DNA of 64,000 bases from Lachnospira pectinoschiza (lineage in GTDB: Bacteria > Bacillota > Clostridia > Lachnospirales > Lachnospiraceae): the NCBI RefSeq assembly GCF_900103815.1, contig NZ_FNHZ01000003.1:186001-250000 (forward strand), written 5' to 3'. Below are positions 35,846 through 43,790 of the stretch, one piece after another (the first letter of the stretch is position 1; every line of letters starts with the position of its first letter). The notes under the pieces are model-generated. The model was not told where the DNA came from. It did not search any database and saw only the letters and a program-made list of their open reading frames with translations. A program made the position numbers and the translations under genes.

Positions 35846-35882
35846 AAATAGATTGAACTGCAAAAGACAATCCAATCTATTT
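35846..35882 (-). terminator. Rho-independent terminator behind the degraded frame
   Basis: AAATAGATTG/CAATCTATTT with a 17-nt loop is followed on the minus strand by TTTTTTAG. It lies just downstream of the frame remnant at 35912-36094, suggesting that the remnant once ended a transcription unit. Confidence 0.75.
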
Positions 35883-35911
35883 TACACATTTTTTAGCATT
35901 TTTTCAACACG

Positions 35912-36094
35912 TTATTTTTCACCAGCATTAATATTAATAATAGAAGAATAGTATTCTTCTATATCTTTATAATTTTCCATTATATCTTCATAATAATCCT
36001 TCTTCTTGTTTTTCTCCGGTCCCGAAACATGTGATACTCCTGAGCCTGTTGCTGACGACAATATCGGCGATGTAACTGCTGATATACTTTCATT
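35912..36094 (-). pseudogene. 3' remnant of a lost gene in the accessory island
   Basis: An open frame of 60 codons ends at 35912 and is closed upstream by TAG (36095-36097) with no good start codon. It reads NESISAVTSPILSSATGSGV, then SHVSGPEKNKKKDYYEDIM and ENYKDIEEYYSSIININAGE. The codon use and low-complexity Ser-rich-to-charged pattern look protein-coding. It may be the tail of a toxin carrier or phage protein, but I find no family. The gap 35798-36188 holds only this and two terminators. Confidence 0.5.
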
Positions 36095-36115
36095 CTAAAT
36101 GGGAGTATAATAAAA

Positions 36116-36153
36116 AACAGCGAAAACATGGTCTTTCCCCTGCTTTCGCTGTT
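36116..36153 (-). terminator. Terminator after the DUF4417-toxin-immunity operon
   Basis: AACAGCGAAA/TTTCGCTGTT with an 18-nt loop is followed on the minus strand by TTTTATTATA. It lies 36 nt beyond the stop of the small acidic gene. Confidence 0.82.
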
Positions 36154-36188
36154 ATAAATAAATTGAGAATTTCATAAGAATAATTGCT

Positions 36189-36506
36189 TTATCGGGAGTT
36201 TTTTAGATACTTGGATTCGATTTCATACTCACTTCCGTATCGATCTATCAATAGATTTAATGCCTTATCTATTTTAGACTGAAACGCCTCTTTCTCGTCA
36301 TCTGAAGAAAAATCGTTGGAGGTAAATTCGCTTGGTGTATCTATGTATAATCCATCGAAAGTTTCCTGGATATCTAACAACAGATTATCAAGCTCTTCAT
36401 CGTTTCTAAGTTCTTCCGGCAAATCATTGTCGATCAAAGAACCATCTTCATCATAACTCCAAATAGGATAACATTGATATTCAAGAGATAATTTTAATTT
36501 TTTCAT
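36189..36506 (-). CDS. Small acidic protein, probable immunity protein for the adjacent toxin
   Basis: The 105-residue protein starts MKKLKLSLEYQCYPIWSYDE and is strongly acidic in the middle (LPEELRNDEELDNLLLDIQE), like many immunity proteins of polymorphic toxins. It has no signal peptide or membrane helix. I chose the ATG at 36506, preceded by AAAAGGAG; longer frames run into the toxin gene. It lies 13 nt after the toxin stop, the usual toxin-then-immunity order. The immunity role rests on size, charge and position, not on a recognised family. Confidence 0.62.
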   Translation of the reverse strand: MKKLKLSLEYQCYPIWSYDEDGSLIDNDLPEELRNDEELDNLLLDIQETFDGLYIDTPSEFTSNDFSSDDEKEAFQSKIDKALNLLIDRYGSEYEIESKYLKNSR

Positions 36507-36519
36507 GTGATTTCTCCTT

Positions 36520-36933
36520 TTAATTTGATTTAGGATTTGCACCAACGATATAGCCATTACTACCAATTGAAATTGCTACTCGTCGAGTCTTTCCTTCGTA
36601 AGTAAATTCATAAATAGGACGTCCTTTTCCACGTCCTTGATAGCCAACTATGGTTCCACTCTTTACGGCTTGCATTATATACTGTCGAATCTCATCTCGC
36701 GAGATATTTTGTTTTTCAAAGTCGGCTGCATGCTCTTCAATAATATGAGCCAAACCCGATGGTTTATTTCCGAGATGTCCTTTTTCAAGCCATACTATGT
36801 TGCCATCAGGATCCTTAGTAATAGCTACAATGTCCTTTTTATTATATTTTACACCACTTGCATCTAATTGAGAAACAAGTGCCGCACCTTCACCTTTTGT
36901 GCCGGAGAATTTTCCGCTAATTGTTTTACTCAT
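36520..36933 (-). CDS. BECR-fold RNase-type toxin (phage barnase-EndoU-ColicinE5/D-RelE-like)
   Basis: The 137-residue protein starts MSKTISGKFSGTKGEGAALV. Its core, GLAHIIEEHAADFEKQNISR, then IRQYIMQAVKSGTIVGYQGR and a strand ending VAISIGSNGYIVGANPKS, is typical of the PBECR-type nuclease domains found as tips of phage and polymorphic toxins: a HxxxxH helix, an AxxxG turn and a final strand ending in GANP. I infer an RNase toxin. It lacks a secretion domain, so it is either an orphan toxin tip or acts inside the cell. The ATG at 36933 follows AAAGGAGAG and lies 8 nt inside the DUF4417 gene end. Confidence 0.65.
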   Translation of the reverse strand: MSKTISGKFSGTKGEGAALVSQLDASGVKYNKKDIVAITKDPDGNIVWLEKGHLGNKPSGLAHIIEEHAADFEKQNISRDEIRQYIMQAVKSGTIVGYQGRGKGRPIYEFTYEGKTRRVAISIGSNGYIVGANPKSN

Positions 36934-37660
36934 TAACTCTCCTTTCCGCAAAAGCTAAACTCGTTTTGCTTGGATAAGAGACAACTTTGATTCCCTGTCT
37001 TTTTAATTCATCAAAACAGGCGTAGCTAGCAGATCCATAAACAATGATTGTGTGCGGATGTAGCTGCTCAACCATTTTGAATAACCCTTGTTCAAACAAT
37101 GGTCTGTTTTCAAGATGCCTAATACCGCTTGCCACAACACCTATTGCAAGCATACTGTTGCTGGGATTACCATCGAAACAATATGACCAAGTTTCTTCTG
37201 TACCCCATCGACAATTACTAATAACCGAAATGCCTTGCATACCTGCCCAATATCCAAAGGCACACATGCGGTAGTAATTCCACTTTTTAAGTGGTTCAGG
37301 AAAGTCAGCATATGTTGAAAAATCAGGAGCTATAATTCCAGAAAAATGTTTCAGAATTTCTATAGTTTTCTCCGGATATAACCATATGCTACTACGCTTT
37401 CCGTCAAACTTTTGATCATCAATAAAGAAGTGAACAAAACCTTCTACTTTATAGTCTTTGTTTCCTCTTCGCATTTCTTTTTTATGAATTGCTTTAGCAT
37501 CATCAAAAGAAATAAGTTTTGACGGAATTTTTGAAGTTGTTGTAGGACACATCGGAATATCATTGACAGAGAATTTTGCTCCCTCTACCATGAATGCATT
37601 CCAAATGTCCTGCAAACCACTTCTTGATACATTACTTCGATTTATAGAATAATTATTCAT
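36926..37660 (-). CDS. DUF4417 protein
   Basis: The 244-residue protein has the DUF4417 core: SSIWLYPEKTIEILKHFSGI, IAPDFSTYADFPEPLKKWNY, YRMCAFGYWAGMQGISVISN, CRWGTEETWSYCFDGNPSNS, and a final strand HPHTIIVYGSASYACFDELK. DUF4417 genes are common on phages, plasmids and mobile islands, with no established function. It is the first gene of an operon with the BECR-type toxin and its probable immunity gene, overlapping the toxin start by 8 nt. Confidence 0.8.
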   Translation of the reverse strand: MNNYSINRSNVSRSGLQDIWNAFMVEGAKFSVNDIPMCPTTTSKIPSKLISFDDAKAIHKKEMRRGNKDYKVEGFVHFFIDDQKFDGKRSSIWLYPEKTIEILKHFSGIIAPDFSTYADFPEPLKKWNYYRMCAFGYWAGMQGISVISNCRWGTEETWSYCFDGNPSNSMLAIGVVASGIRHLENRPLFEQGLFKMVEQLHPHTIIVYGSASYACFDELKRQGIKVVSYPSKTSLAFAERRVNE

Positions 37661-37750
37661 TTATTCATCCACCTTATTATAAAATTCAGAACCCGCTTGG
37701 TTTCTCTAATTTCATTTTAGGTTCGAAGAGAGAATAACTCGTTCCCACAT

Positions 37751-37777
37751 AGTTACTATAAAGTTACGTTAAGTTAC
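37751..37777 (+). promoter_or_regulatory. Three phased AGTTAC repeats before the macro/TIR-like operon
   Basis: AGTTAC occurs at 37751-37756, 37762-37767 and 37772-37777, that is, every 10-11 bases on the same strand and on one face of the helix. The ribosome site GAAAGGAGA follows directly and the first start codon is at 37802. The spacing suggests a protein-binding array overlapping the transcript start or leader. Confidence 0.5.
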
Positions 37778-37801
37778 GATAGAAAGGAGAACAAAATAAT
37801 A

Positions 37802-38893
37802 ATGGCTTGCTTAGCAACTCTAGTTAAAACAATAAAACCATTTTGCAAGAACCCTAATGCATCCGATGAAGATATATTTAATGATTTCATTTCACCTTTA
37901 GTCAATGCTGGAAACATAAAAAATAAAAACAAAGAGCCCCTTTGGCTTAACAAGGGACGTGTAAGCGAACTCCTAAATCAGAAAAAAGATGTTCCAAAAG
38001 CTTTAAGGGATGCTTTAACCCAAATAGACATCGATAAAAAAATCGAATTGCAATTTATAGATTATATAGATGATTTTCTCGAAGAAACAAAAATCCCTGC
38101 CTTGCAAGATGCCCTATTTAATCTGTCCCATAAAACAGACTGCAATCGTGATATCATATACAAGGATAGGGATATGCTAGCCAAACTACTAACTCAAGAA
38201 TTACGTGCTGCTATTTCTGAAAACAACAAAAATGATGAAAGCCCATCTATTATTTGGAAACGCGGGAAAAATCGCATAACAGTTATTGAGGGTGATTTAT
38301 TCAAATTTGGTTTTGACAATCGTGGAAAAGATAAAAACATAGTTGTCATTCCTGTAAACACCTCATTTGAAACACACGTCACAAGGAAGTTTGAAGGCGA
38401 ACCTAAACCTATAGTATCGGCAACCTCTATCCATGGCCAATGGCTAACTAGGGCCGAACAATCGGGATTAAAGGATTTAGATAAACGCATCCAGCAAAGT
38501 CTAGATTTAGATGGTATAACACCATCTTCTACATCAAAATCCGATAATACTAAACCTCATTGTTATCCCATCGGGACTATTGCTGTAATAGAAGCCAAGA
38601 ACTGCATTTATTACCTGACTGCAATTTCACAGTTCAACCAGAACAATAATGCCCAAAGTTCTGTTGAAGACATTGGCAACTCAGTAAAGGAGTTAATCAA
38701 ATATCATAACACTCATGGTCAGGGATATTCCTTATATCTACCACTGTTAGGCACCGGACTTTCACGTGCAGGCTTATCTTATCAAGAGTCTTATGACATC
38801 ATTAAAGAAACATTGCTGAGCAACATCCAACTCATCCAAGGATTCATATTTATTGTTTTTCCTCATGATGAGCTTGCTGAAATTATTTTATAG
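37802..38893 (+). CDS. Macro-domain protein of a Thoeris-like defence locus
   Basis: The 363-residue protein has an unrecognised N-terminal domain (about residues 1-155), mostly helical and charged, then a macro domain (about 165-360). The macro part reads RITVIEGDLFKFGF, VVIPVNTSFETHV, HCYPIGTIAVIEAKNCIYYL and LPLLGTGLSRAGLSY, the pattern of the macro domains found in ThsA-type proteins of Thoeris defence. Such domains bind ADP-ribose derivatives. No membrane helix is visible, unlike type II Thoeris ThsA, so the N-terminal domain would have to be the effector or a signal relay. It is followed after 14 nt by the TIR-like gene. The start ATG has AAAGGAG 13 nt upstream. Confidence 0.68.
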   Translation: MACLATLVKTIKPFCKNPNASDEDIFNDFISPLVNAGNIKNKNKEPLWLNKGRVSELLNQKKDVPKALRDALTQIDIDKKIELQFIDYIDDFLEETKIPALQDALFNLSHKTDCNRDIIYKDRDMLAKLLTQELRAAISENNKNDESPSIIWKRGKNRITVIEGDLFKFGFDNRGKDKNIVVIPVNTSFETHVTRKFEGEPKPIVSATSIHGQWLTRAEQSGLKDLDKRIQQSLDLDGITPSSTSKSDNTKPHCYPIGTIAVIEAKNCIYYLTAISQFNQNNNAQSSVEDIGNSVKELIKYHNTHGQGYSLYLPLLGTGLSRAGLSYQESYDIIKETLLSNIQLIQGFIFIVFPHDELAEIIL

Positions 38894-38907
38894 AAAGGAG
38901 GTCCCTT

Positions 38908-39423
38908 ATGAATCGTACAAAAACATATATAGCCGGCGATTGGACAGGAGATCAGAATTTGATTTCACAGCTATATAAGTGGAATAACAACGATAGATTA
39001 TTACTGAATTTCGTCGATGCTCACGAACTAACACAAGCAAGAGATACGAGTTTAGCCTGTAGCATAAAACGGTCTCTTTCTGAAAGATTAAATGCTTCAA
39101 AAACATTTGTCTTAATTGTAGGAAAAGACACAGATAAGCTTACGAAAGGTGCTTGTAGATATTGTAATAATTATAGCTCTTATTTTAGCTCCTGCACCCA
39201 TGGTAGTACCTTAGACCAACGCAGTTTCATCGAATACGAATGCGAAAAAGCTAAACGTGATAATCTTAAAGTTGTGGTTCTTTATAACTATACATCCGTA
39301 TATAAAGATAAATGTCCGGAGTGCCTTAGATACACTGGAACACATTTAAATGCCTATTATAAAGGCACTGATGGCAAATACTATTTGAACTATCAAGATA
39401 TAAAAAAAGCCATTATGAATTAA
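38908..39423 (+). CDS. TIR-like protein (ThsB/DUF1863-like) of a Thoeris-like defence locus
   Basis: The 171-residue protein opens YIAGDWTGDQNLISQLYKWN, continues with FVDAHELTQARDTSL, SIKRSLSERLNASKTFVLIV and ends the fold with RSFIEYECEKAKRDNLKVVV, typical of ThsB/MTH538-type TIR-like domains that make ADP-ribose-based signals in Thoeris. Two cysteine pairs (Cys83/Cys86 and Cys136/Cys139) plus Cys96 suggest a structural zinc site inserted in or beside the fold. AAAGGAGG lies directly before the start. By analogy it would sense phage infection and produce a nucleotide signal that the macro-domain partner binds; this is inference. Confidence 0.7.
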   Translation: MNRTKTYIAGDWTGDQNLISQLYKWNNNDRLLLNFVDAHELTQARDTSLACSIKRSLSERLNASKTFVLIVGKDTDKLTKGACRYCNNYSSYFSSCTHGSTLDQRSFIEYECEKAKRDNLKVVVLYNYTSVYKDKCPECLRYTGTHLNAYYKGTDGKYYLNYQDIKKAIMN

Positions 39424-39648
39424 TAATTCATCATCTATTCTTCAAAGTATAGGCATCATGTATTTTTATTGATACAACACATTGTTTTACCTTATAGCAT
39501 TGCCAGTGGCGATGATAATATCGTTGCCCTGGATGTTTATGGTAAATAATAATCGAATATTTGGACAATAAATTATGGATTTGGGGCTAATTTCTCTTTT
39601 AACTGCCAGATCCTTCATATCTAATTCTCCATTTTTTTATAATAAAAA

Positions 39649-39674
39649 GGGTCTACATATTCAAATGTAGACCC
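39649..39674 (-). terminator. Rho-independent terminator after the GH25 gene
   Basis: GGGTCTACAT/ATGTAGACCC with a 6-nt loop is followed on the minus strand by TTTTTATT. It lies 32 nt past the lysozyme stop codon. Confidence 0.85.
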
Positions 39675-39706
39675 GAAATTCTTATCAGTAAATATTCTAT
39701 TACTCA

Positions 39707-40981
39707 TCAATTATAATCAAACAGTGCCAAATCCATATCACAATAGCCACTAATACCTGGTACAACATTTGTTACGCCATACTGCCACATACAATAAGGA
39801 ATATCTGAATAATATGGTCTACTATTGCCATACTGCCAATCAGTTGATGTATAGTAATAAGCTGTATAATATGTTGCAAGCCATACCTTATACTTACTTG
39901 TAAGTACCGATGTATTAACTGCATTTCTCCAGTCTGTTCTATTAAAGTAAATCATTGGTGTATAACCATAACTCTTTACTGTATCTGCAAATGTTTCACA
40001 AATTTCTGTTAAAGCAGTTGTACTTAAATTAGCTGATGCCACTCTATATCCACTTGCTGATTCCCAGTCAAAAGCTACTGGATATGTAATATTGTAATCT
40101 TTAATTAAATCCACACATAACGAAGCTTCTTCATAGGCTTCTGTTACAGTTGTTGCCTGTGAAAAGAAATAAATACCTACCTTTAAACCGGCATTTAGAG
40201 CTCCCTGAATGTTCTGTCTATAATATGAATCTTCATACAATCCACCATCGCCTGTATATCGTCCGCCACATTTAATCATAACAAAGCTAATACCAGATGC
40301 CTTAACCTGATTCCAATCAATAGAACCCTGCCATTTAGATACATCTATACCCTTTACAACCGTTGAATATTCAGCTGAAGCTTGTGTTGTAGCTGCTGCT
40401 GTAGTTGTAGGTGCTTGTGTTGTAGTTTCTTGTTGTGATGTAGTTTCTTGTTGTGTTGAACTTGTTTCCTGTGATGTTGTATTTGTTGTCTCTTGGCTTT
40501 GAGTTGCCTCACTTGTCTGAGCTTGAGTTGTTGGTTGAGTTGTTGTAACTTCATCTGAATTATCAACTAAATCAACATTTCCTCCACCCATAACCTCATC
40601 TTTATTAGAAGTATCCACTTCAGCTACTTCAAGTTCTTCTATTGGAATAACTTCTACAGTTCCACTTGCTATCATATCAAGTATCTTTTCTTCTGTTACT
40701 GTTGTGTCTTCCTCAGTTACAGCATCTGTATCTGCTGCCACCTCTGTTGTCTCTTCTAATGTCTCTTCTGTTGTCTCTTCATTTTCAGTAATCTCTTCTG
40801 TTTCAATTGTAGCCTCGCTAGTTTCCTCTGCTACAACCTTTGAACTATTAGAATTAACTGCTATTACAGTTCCCGTTACTGCTGTTGCCGTAACTGCCGC
40901 TGCTGCAAGTCCAATCAAACTTTGCTTATAGTAAACAGACAAAAAGCCCTTTACCACTTCAAATAATTTGCCAAACTTCAT
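39707..40981 (-). CDS. GH25 lysozyme with membrane anchor and Thr/Glu-rich linker
   Basis: After a basic start comes a hydrophobic segment (about residues 19-44), a linker of about 170 residues rich in Thr, Glu and Gln, and a GH25 muramidase domain in the last 210 residues. The catalytic acids appear in VKGIDVSKWQGSIDW and YPVAFDWESASG; QYGVTNVVPGISGYCDMDLA ends the domain. GH25 enzymes cut the glycan strand of peptidoglycan. The ATG at 40981 follows GGAGG; a longer start at 41002 has no ribosome site. The Cof-type phosphatase lies upstream, 36 nt away. Confidence 0.92.
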   Translation of the reverse strand: MKFGKLFEVVKGFLSVYYKQSLIGLAAAAVTATAVTGTVIAVNSNSSKVVAEETSEATIETEEITENEETTEETLEETTEVAADTDAVTEEDTTVTEEKILDMIASGTVEVIPIEELEVAEVDTSNKDEVMGGGNVDLVDNSDEVTTTQPTTQAQTSEATQSQETTNTTSQETSSTQQETTSQQETTTQAPTTTAAATTQASAEYSTVVKGIDVSKWQGSIDWNQVKASGISFVMIKCGGRYTGDGGLYEDSYYRQNIQGALNAGLKVGIYFFSQATTVTEAYEEASLCVDLIKDYNITYPVAFDWESASGYRVASANLSTTALTEICETFADTVKSYGYTPMIYFNRTDWRNAVNTSVLTSKYKVWLATYYTAYYYTSTDWQYGNSRPYYSDIPYCMWQYGVTNVVPGISGYCDMDLALFDYN

Positions 40982-41017
40982 AGTTGTCCTCCAAATTTTC
41001 AAGTCTAAGTTTTCAAG

Positions 41018-41851
41018 TTAAATAATTTCGAGGATATTTTTAAGTGCATAAACTACACCATCCTCGTCATTGGAAAGTGTTATATAATCAGCTTCTTTTT
41101 TAAGAGCATCATTGGCATTAGCTACTGCTACGCCTGCTCCCGCAAATTTGATCATATCTATGTCGTTATCTGCATCGCCAAATGCTGCTATTAAATCCCT
41201 ATCAATCCCTAAGTACTCTGAAAGGAATTTAAGACCTGACGCTTTTCCGCAATCCTTATAGGAAAACTCAAGCATTACAGGACTAGCACTTGTAATATAA
41301 ACATCGGATGTTAAAGATTTTATCTCATCTATAATCTTTTCCCTAACATCAAAGTCTCCTAATATTATATTCATACAATCTAAATTGTCTTTATTTTCTG
41401 AGATAAACTCTACAATGTTATCAATTGGATGTCTTGTTTTTCTTATGTATTCTACCGAACGTACTTTATCTCCTACGATAAGAGGATTCTCAATATAATC
41501 CTTTTGTGCGTAGGCCGTTCCATTAATAAAGCACTCAAATGTTATTTCTTTGTATTTTTTAGACATGCTTAAAATTAAATCCACAGAACTTGCTAATAAT
41601 TTATAAGCCTTTATTAGCTCCTTGTTCTTAACTTTATAGATAGCCGCTCCATTACTTGTAATTGCATATTCAATGCCAGGAACTTTTAACACCTCTTCTG
41701 GAAGAGCATCAAATGCGCGTCCACTAGCAATACACACATTAACTCCATTATCCATGGCAGTCATTAAAGCATCTTTTGTTTCTTCGGATAATTTTCCATT
41801 ATTATTCAGTGTTGTTCCATCTAAATCTAGAGCAATTAATTTTACGTCCAT
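41018..41851 (-). CDS. Cof-type HAD-IIB phosphatase
   Basis: The 277-residue protein (from ATG 41851) starts MDVKLIALDLDGTTLNNNGK with the HAD DxDGT motif, followed by VNVCIASGRAFDALPE and, near the end, DLIAAFGDADNDIDMIKFAG with GVAVANANDALKKEADYIT. These are the four motifs of the Cof subfamily, which dephosphorylates sugar phosphates and flavin or pyridoxal phosphates. The substrate here is unknown. AGGAGG immediately precedes the chosen ATG, so the longer frame starting at 41884 is rejected. Confidence 0.9.
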   Translation of the reverse strand: MDVKLIALDLDGTTLNNNGKLSEETKDALMTAMDNGVNVCIASGRAFDALPEEVLKVPGIEYAITSNGAAIYKVKNKELIKAYKLLASSVDLILSMSKKYKEITFECFINGTAYAQKDYIENPLIVGDKVRSVEYIRKTRHPIDNIVEFISENKDNLDCMNIILGDFDVREKIIDEIKSLTSDVYITSASPVMLEFSYKDCGKASGLKFLSEYLGIDRDLIAAFGDADNDIDMIKFAGAGVAVANANDALKKEADYITLSNDEDGVVYALKNILEII

Positions 41852-41936
41852 AAGCCTCCTATCTATTTTGACACAACATTGCATAGTATAGTCTCATTGG
41901 AAACTTTTGTAAACAAAATGTCCAATTTTTTCAATG

Positions 41937-43649
41937 TTAATTTCTTATTGCAGTTCTAAACCACTTTCCCGCATCACTATAATCATCTTCACTCCAACCG
42001 CTTGTTTTTGAACAAGAAGACTTAATTAGAGCTGAAGTTTCTTGCTTATTGCAAAGGCTCCAAGCTATGTAACTTATATTGTTTTCGTTTAGTAAATTAA
42101 GCCACGAATTTGCCCATGTATAATCAATTCCACCTGAACCTGAAGCATCACAAATGCTACATTCAGATACAAATACAGGAACTCCGTTATTAATGGCGTA
42201 TTTTAACTTATTTTGTATTGCTTCTTTATGAGTTGCAGCGTAAAAATGTAGGCTATAGCACACATTTGCATCATCAATAGTATTGCCTACAACTGCATCT
42301 ACGTCCTGCGACCAAGTGTTGGTGCCAACAATAATTAGGGCCTGAGAATCATTTTCCCTAATAGCTGAAATAACACTTTCAGCGTAAGGCTTTATCTGAC
42401 TTGACCACTCTGCTCCAACTGGTTCATTACAAATCTCATAAATTACATTTTCATAATCTTTGTATTTATTAGACATTTCTTTAAAGAAAGCAATAGCTTC
42501 GTCCTTGGTTTCATTAGGATTATAATTTAGAACATGCCAATCAATAATTACGTACAAACCTAGATTGGCTGCTGCTTTAACCCCTTCATCGATTTTGGAT
42601 TTTAGACTTTCCTTATCCCCACCTGATAAATAGCCAGCGTATTCCTTAGGATACATGGCAATTCGAATCACGTTGATGCCCCAGTCATTCTTTAATGTCG
42701 AAAGTGCCGCACTGTTTAAATACTCTGGAAACCAGGATATTCCATGTGTGCTAACCCCTCTTAACTGCACTTGGCTTCCGCTTGAATCCACCAAATGGCT
42801 TCCCGAAACTCTCACTCTGCCTGTTGGAATTCTTGCAGATCCATATGTGATTTGACTGTTATCCCCTGAATTTGCTGTTTCATCATTATTTGTAACTGTA
42901 CTATCTGCGCTTTTTGTGTCTTCTAAGGCAACGACTCCTGTAGTCACCTCTTCTTCATTAGTTGTAGCTTCTGTACTTTCTCTTTCCTTTGCCACTAATT
43001 CCTTAGATTCATTAGAATAATCAATTGCAGTTTTCGCTGAAGCCAAGGCTCCATTAGCATATGGAAAATGTAGTTCTGCCCCGATTAGTGCACATTTGCC
43101 ACAATCTAATAGCTCCCCTTCTTGATTTTCCTCTGCAACAGAGTCACTAGTTGAATCAGTAGCTGTGGTGTTTGTGGTGTTATTTGATTCATTACTAGAA
43201 CTTGTTGGATTTGTGGAAGAAGTTGTCTCATAACTTGTTACTATAGTTACATTTCCAAGACTTGTCTCCCCACTAGAACTAAGAATTAAGCCGACGTTAG
43301 AAATACTCATAGAAGCTTCAATCACTTGATTGTAAGACTCTGGACTTATCTGCCAGTAACTTCCGCAATCAGTGATACTACAGCACCAAGATTGGCTAAG
43401 GCTAAAAGAGCCCTTATCTAACTTTAACTGCCAATCTGTTAGTCTTTTTGACGAATTGTTAGTTATTGTAATGTTAAACTGCGCAAAATACTCGCCGTTT
43501 GATTCCCAAGAATTTGACTTATCAATGCTTACAGTTGCATCATTGTCTGCTAATACCTTCTTATAGCAAAAGCCAAAATCTAGGGATACAAAAACTAAAA
43601 CAAGTGCCAAAAGAACTGTTAAAATCCCTTTTTTTCTACTCATATTCAC
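41937..43649 (-). CDS. Secreted GH5 endoglucanase with CBM2-like module
   Basis: The protein has a signal peptide (about residues 1-35), a CBM2-like cellulose-binding module (about 38-145: ITNNSSKRLTDWQLKL, SLSQSWCCSITDCGSYWQIS), a long Ser/Thr/Asn-rich linker, and a GH5 domain (about 285-560). The catalytic acid lies in VIYEICNEPVGAEW and the nucleophile in VFVSECSICDASGSGG, as in GH5 subfamily 2. It would cut beta-1,4-glucans outside the cell. The start is unclear: ATG 43658 overlaps AGGAG, while GTG at 43649 has ideal spacing, so I use GTG; ATG 43643 is a third option. Confidence 0.87.
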   Translation of the reverse strand: MNMSRKKGILTVLLALVLVFVSLDFGFCYKKVLADNDATVSIDKSNSWESNGEYFAQFNITITNNSSKRLTDWQLKLDKGSFSLSQSWCCSITDCGSYWQISPESYNQVIEASMSISNVGLILSSSGETSLGNVTIVTSYETTSSTNPTSSSNESNNTTNTTATDSTSDSVAEENQEGELLDCGKCALIGAELHFPYANGALASAKTAIDYSNESKELVAKERESTEATTNEEEVTTGVVALEDTKSADSTVTNNDETANSGDNSQITYGSARIPTGRVRVSGSHLVDSSGSQVQLRGVSTHGISWFPEYLNSAALSTLKNDWGINVIRIAMYPKEYAGYLSGGDKESLKSKIDEGVKAAANLGLYVIIDWHVLNYNPNETKDEAIAFFKEMSNKYKDYENVIYEICNEPVGAEWSSQIKPYAESVISAIRENDSQALIIVGTNTWSQDVDAVVGNTIDDANVCYSLHFYAATHKEAIQNKLKYAINNGVPVFVSECSICDASGSGGIDYTWANSWLNLLNENNISYIAWSLCNKQETSALIKSSCSKTSGWSEDDYSDAGKWFRTAIRN

Positions 43650-43722
43650 TTGTACCATCTCCTAAAATCTTAAATTCATTTTATCACAATACATTTAACA
43701 GGTAAAGAATTTAACCATTAAA

Positions 43723-43753
43723 AAAAGCCCAATCTATCATAGATTGGGCTTTT
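43723..43753 (-). terminator. Terminator of the IMP cyclohydrolase/AICAR transformylase operon
   Basis: AAAAGCCCAATCTAT/ATAGATTGGGCTTTT is almost perfect and followed on the minus strand by TTTTTTTAATGG. It lies beyond the nested hairpins that follow the purH-like gene. Confidence 0.85.
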
Positions 43754-43790
43754 AAACTTTTATTTAGTTTAAGTGTAAGGTTTCTATAGT

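Noticed and set aside
36933..36951. Longer toxin start at a TTG codon
   Set aside because: The ribosome site AAAGGAGAG lies inside this extension and is placed for the ATG at 36933.
40354..40931. Low-complexity reading frames overlapping the GH25 linker
   Set aside because: They are shadows of the Thr/Gln-rich linker in other frames, giving QLKLR- or SVSSV-type repeats.
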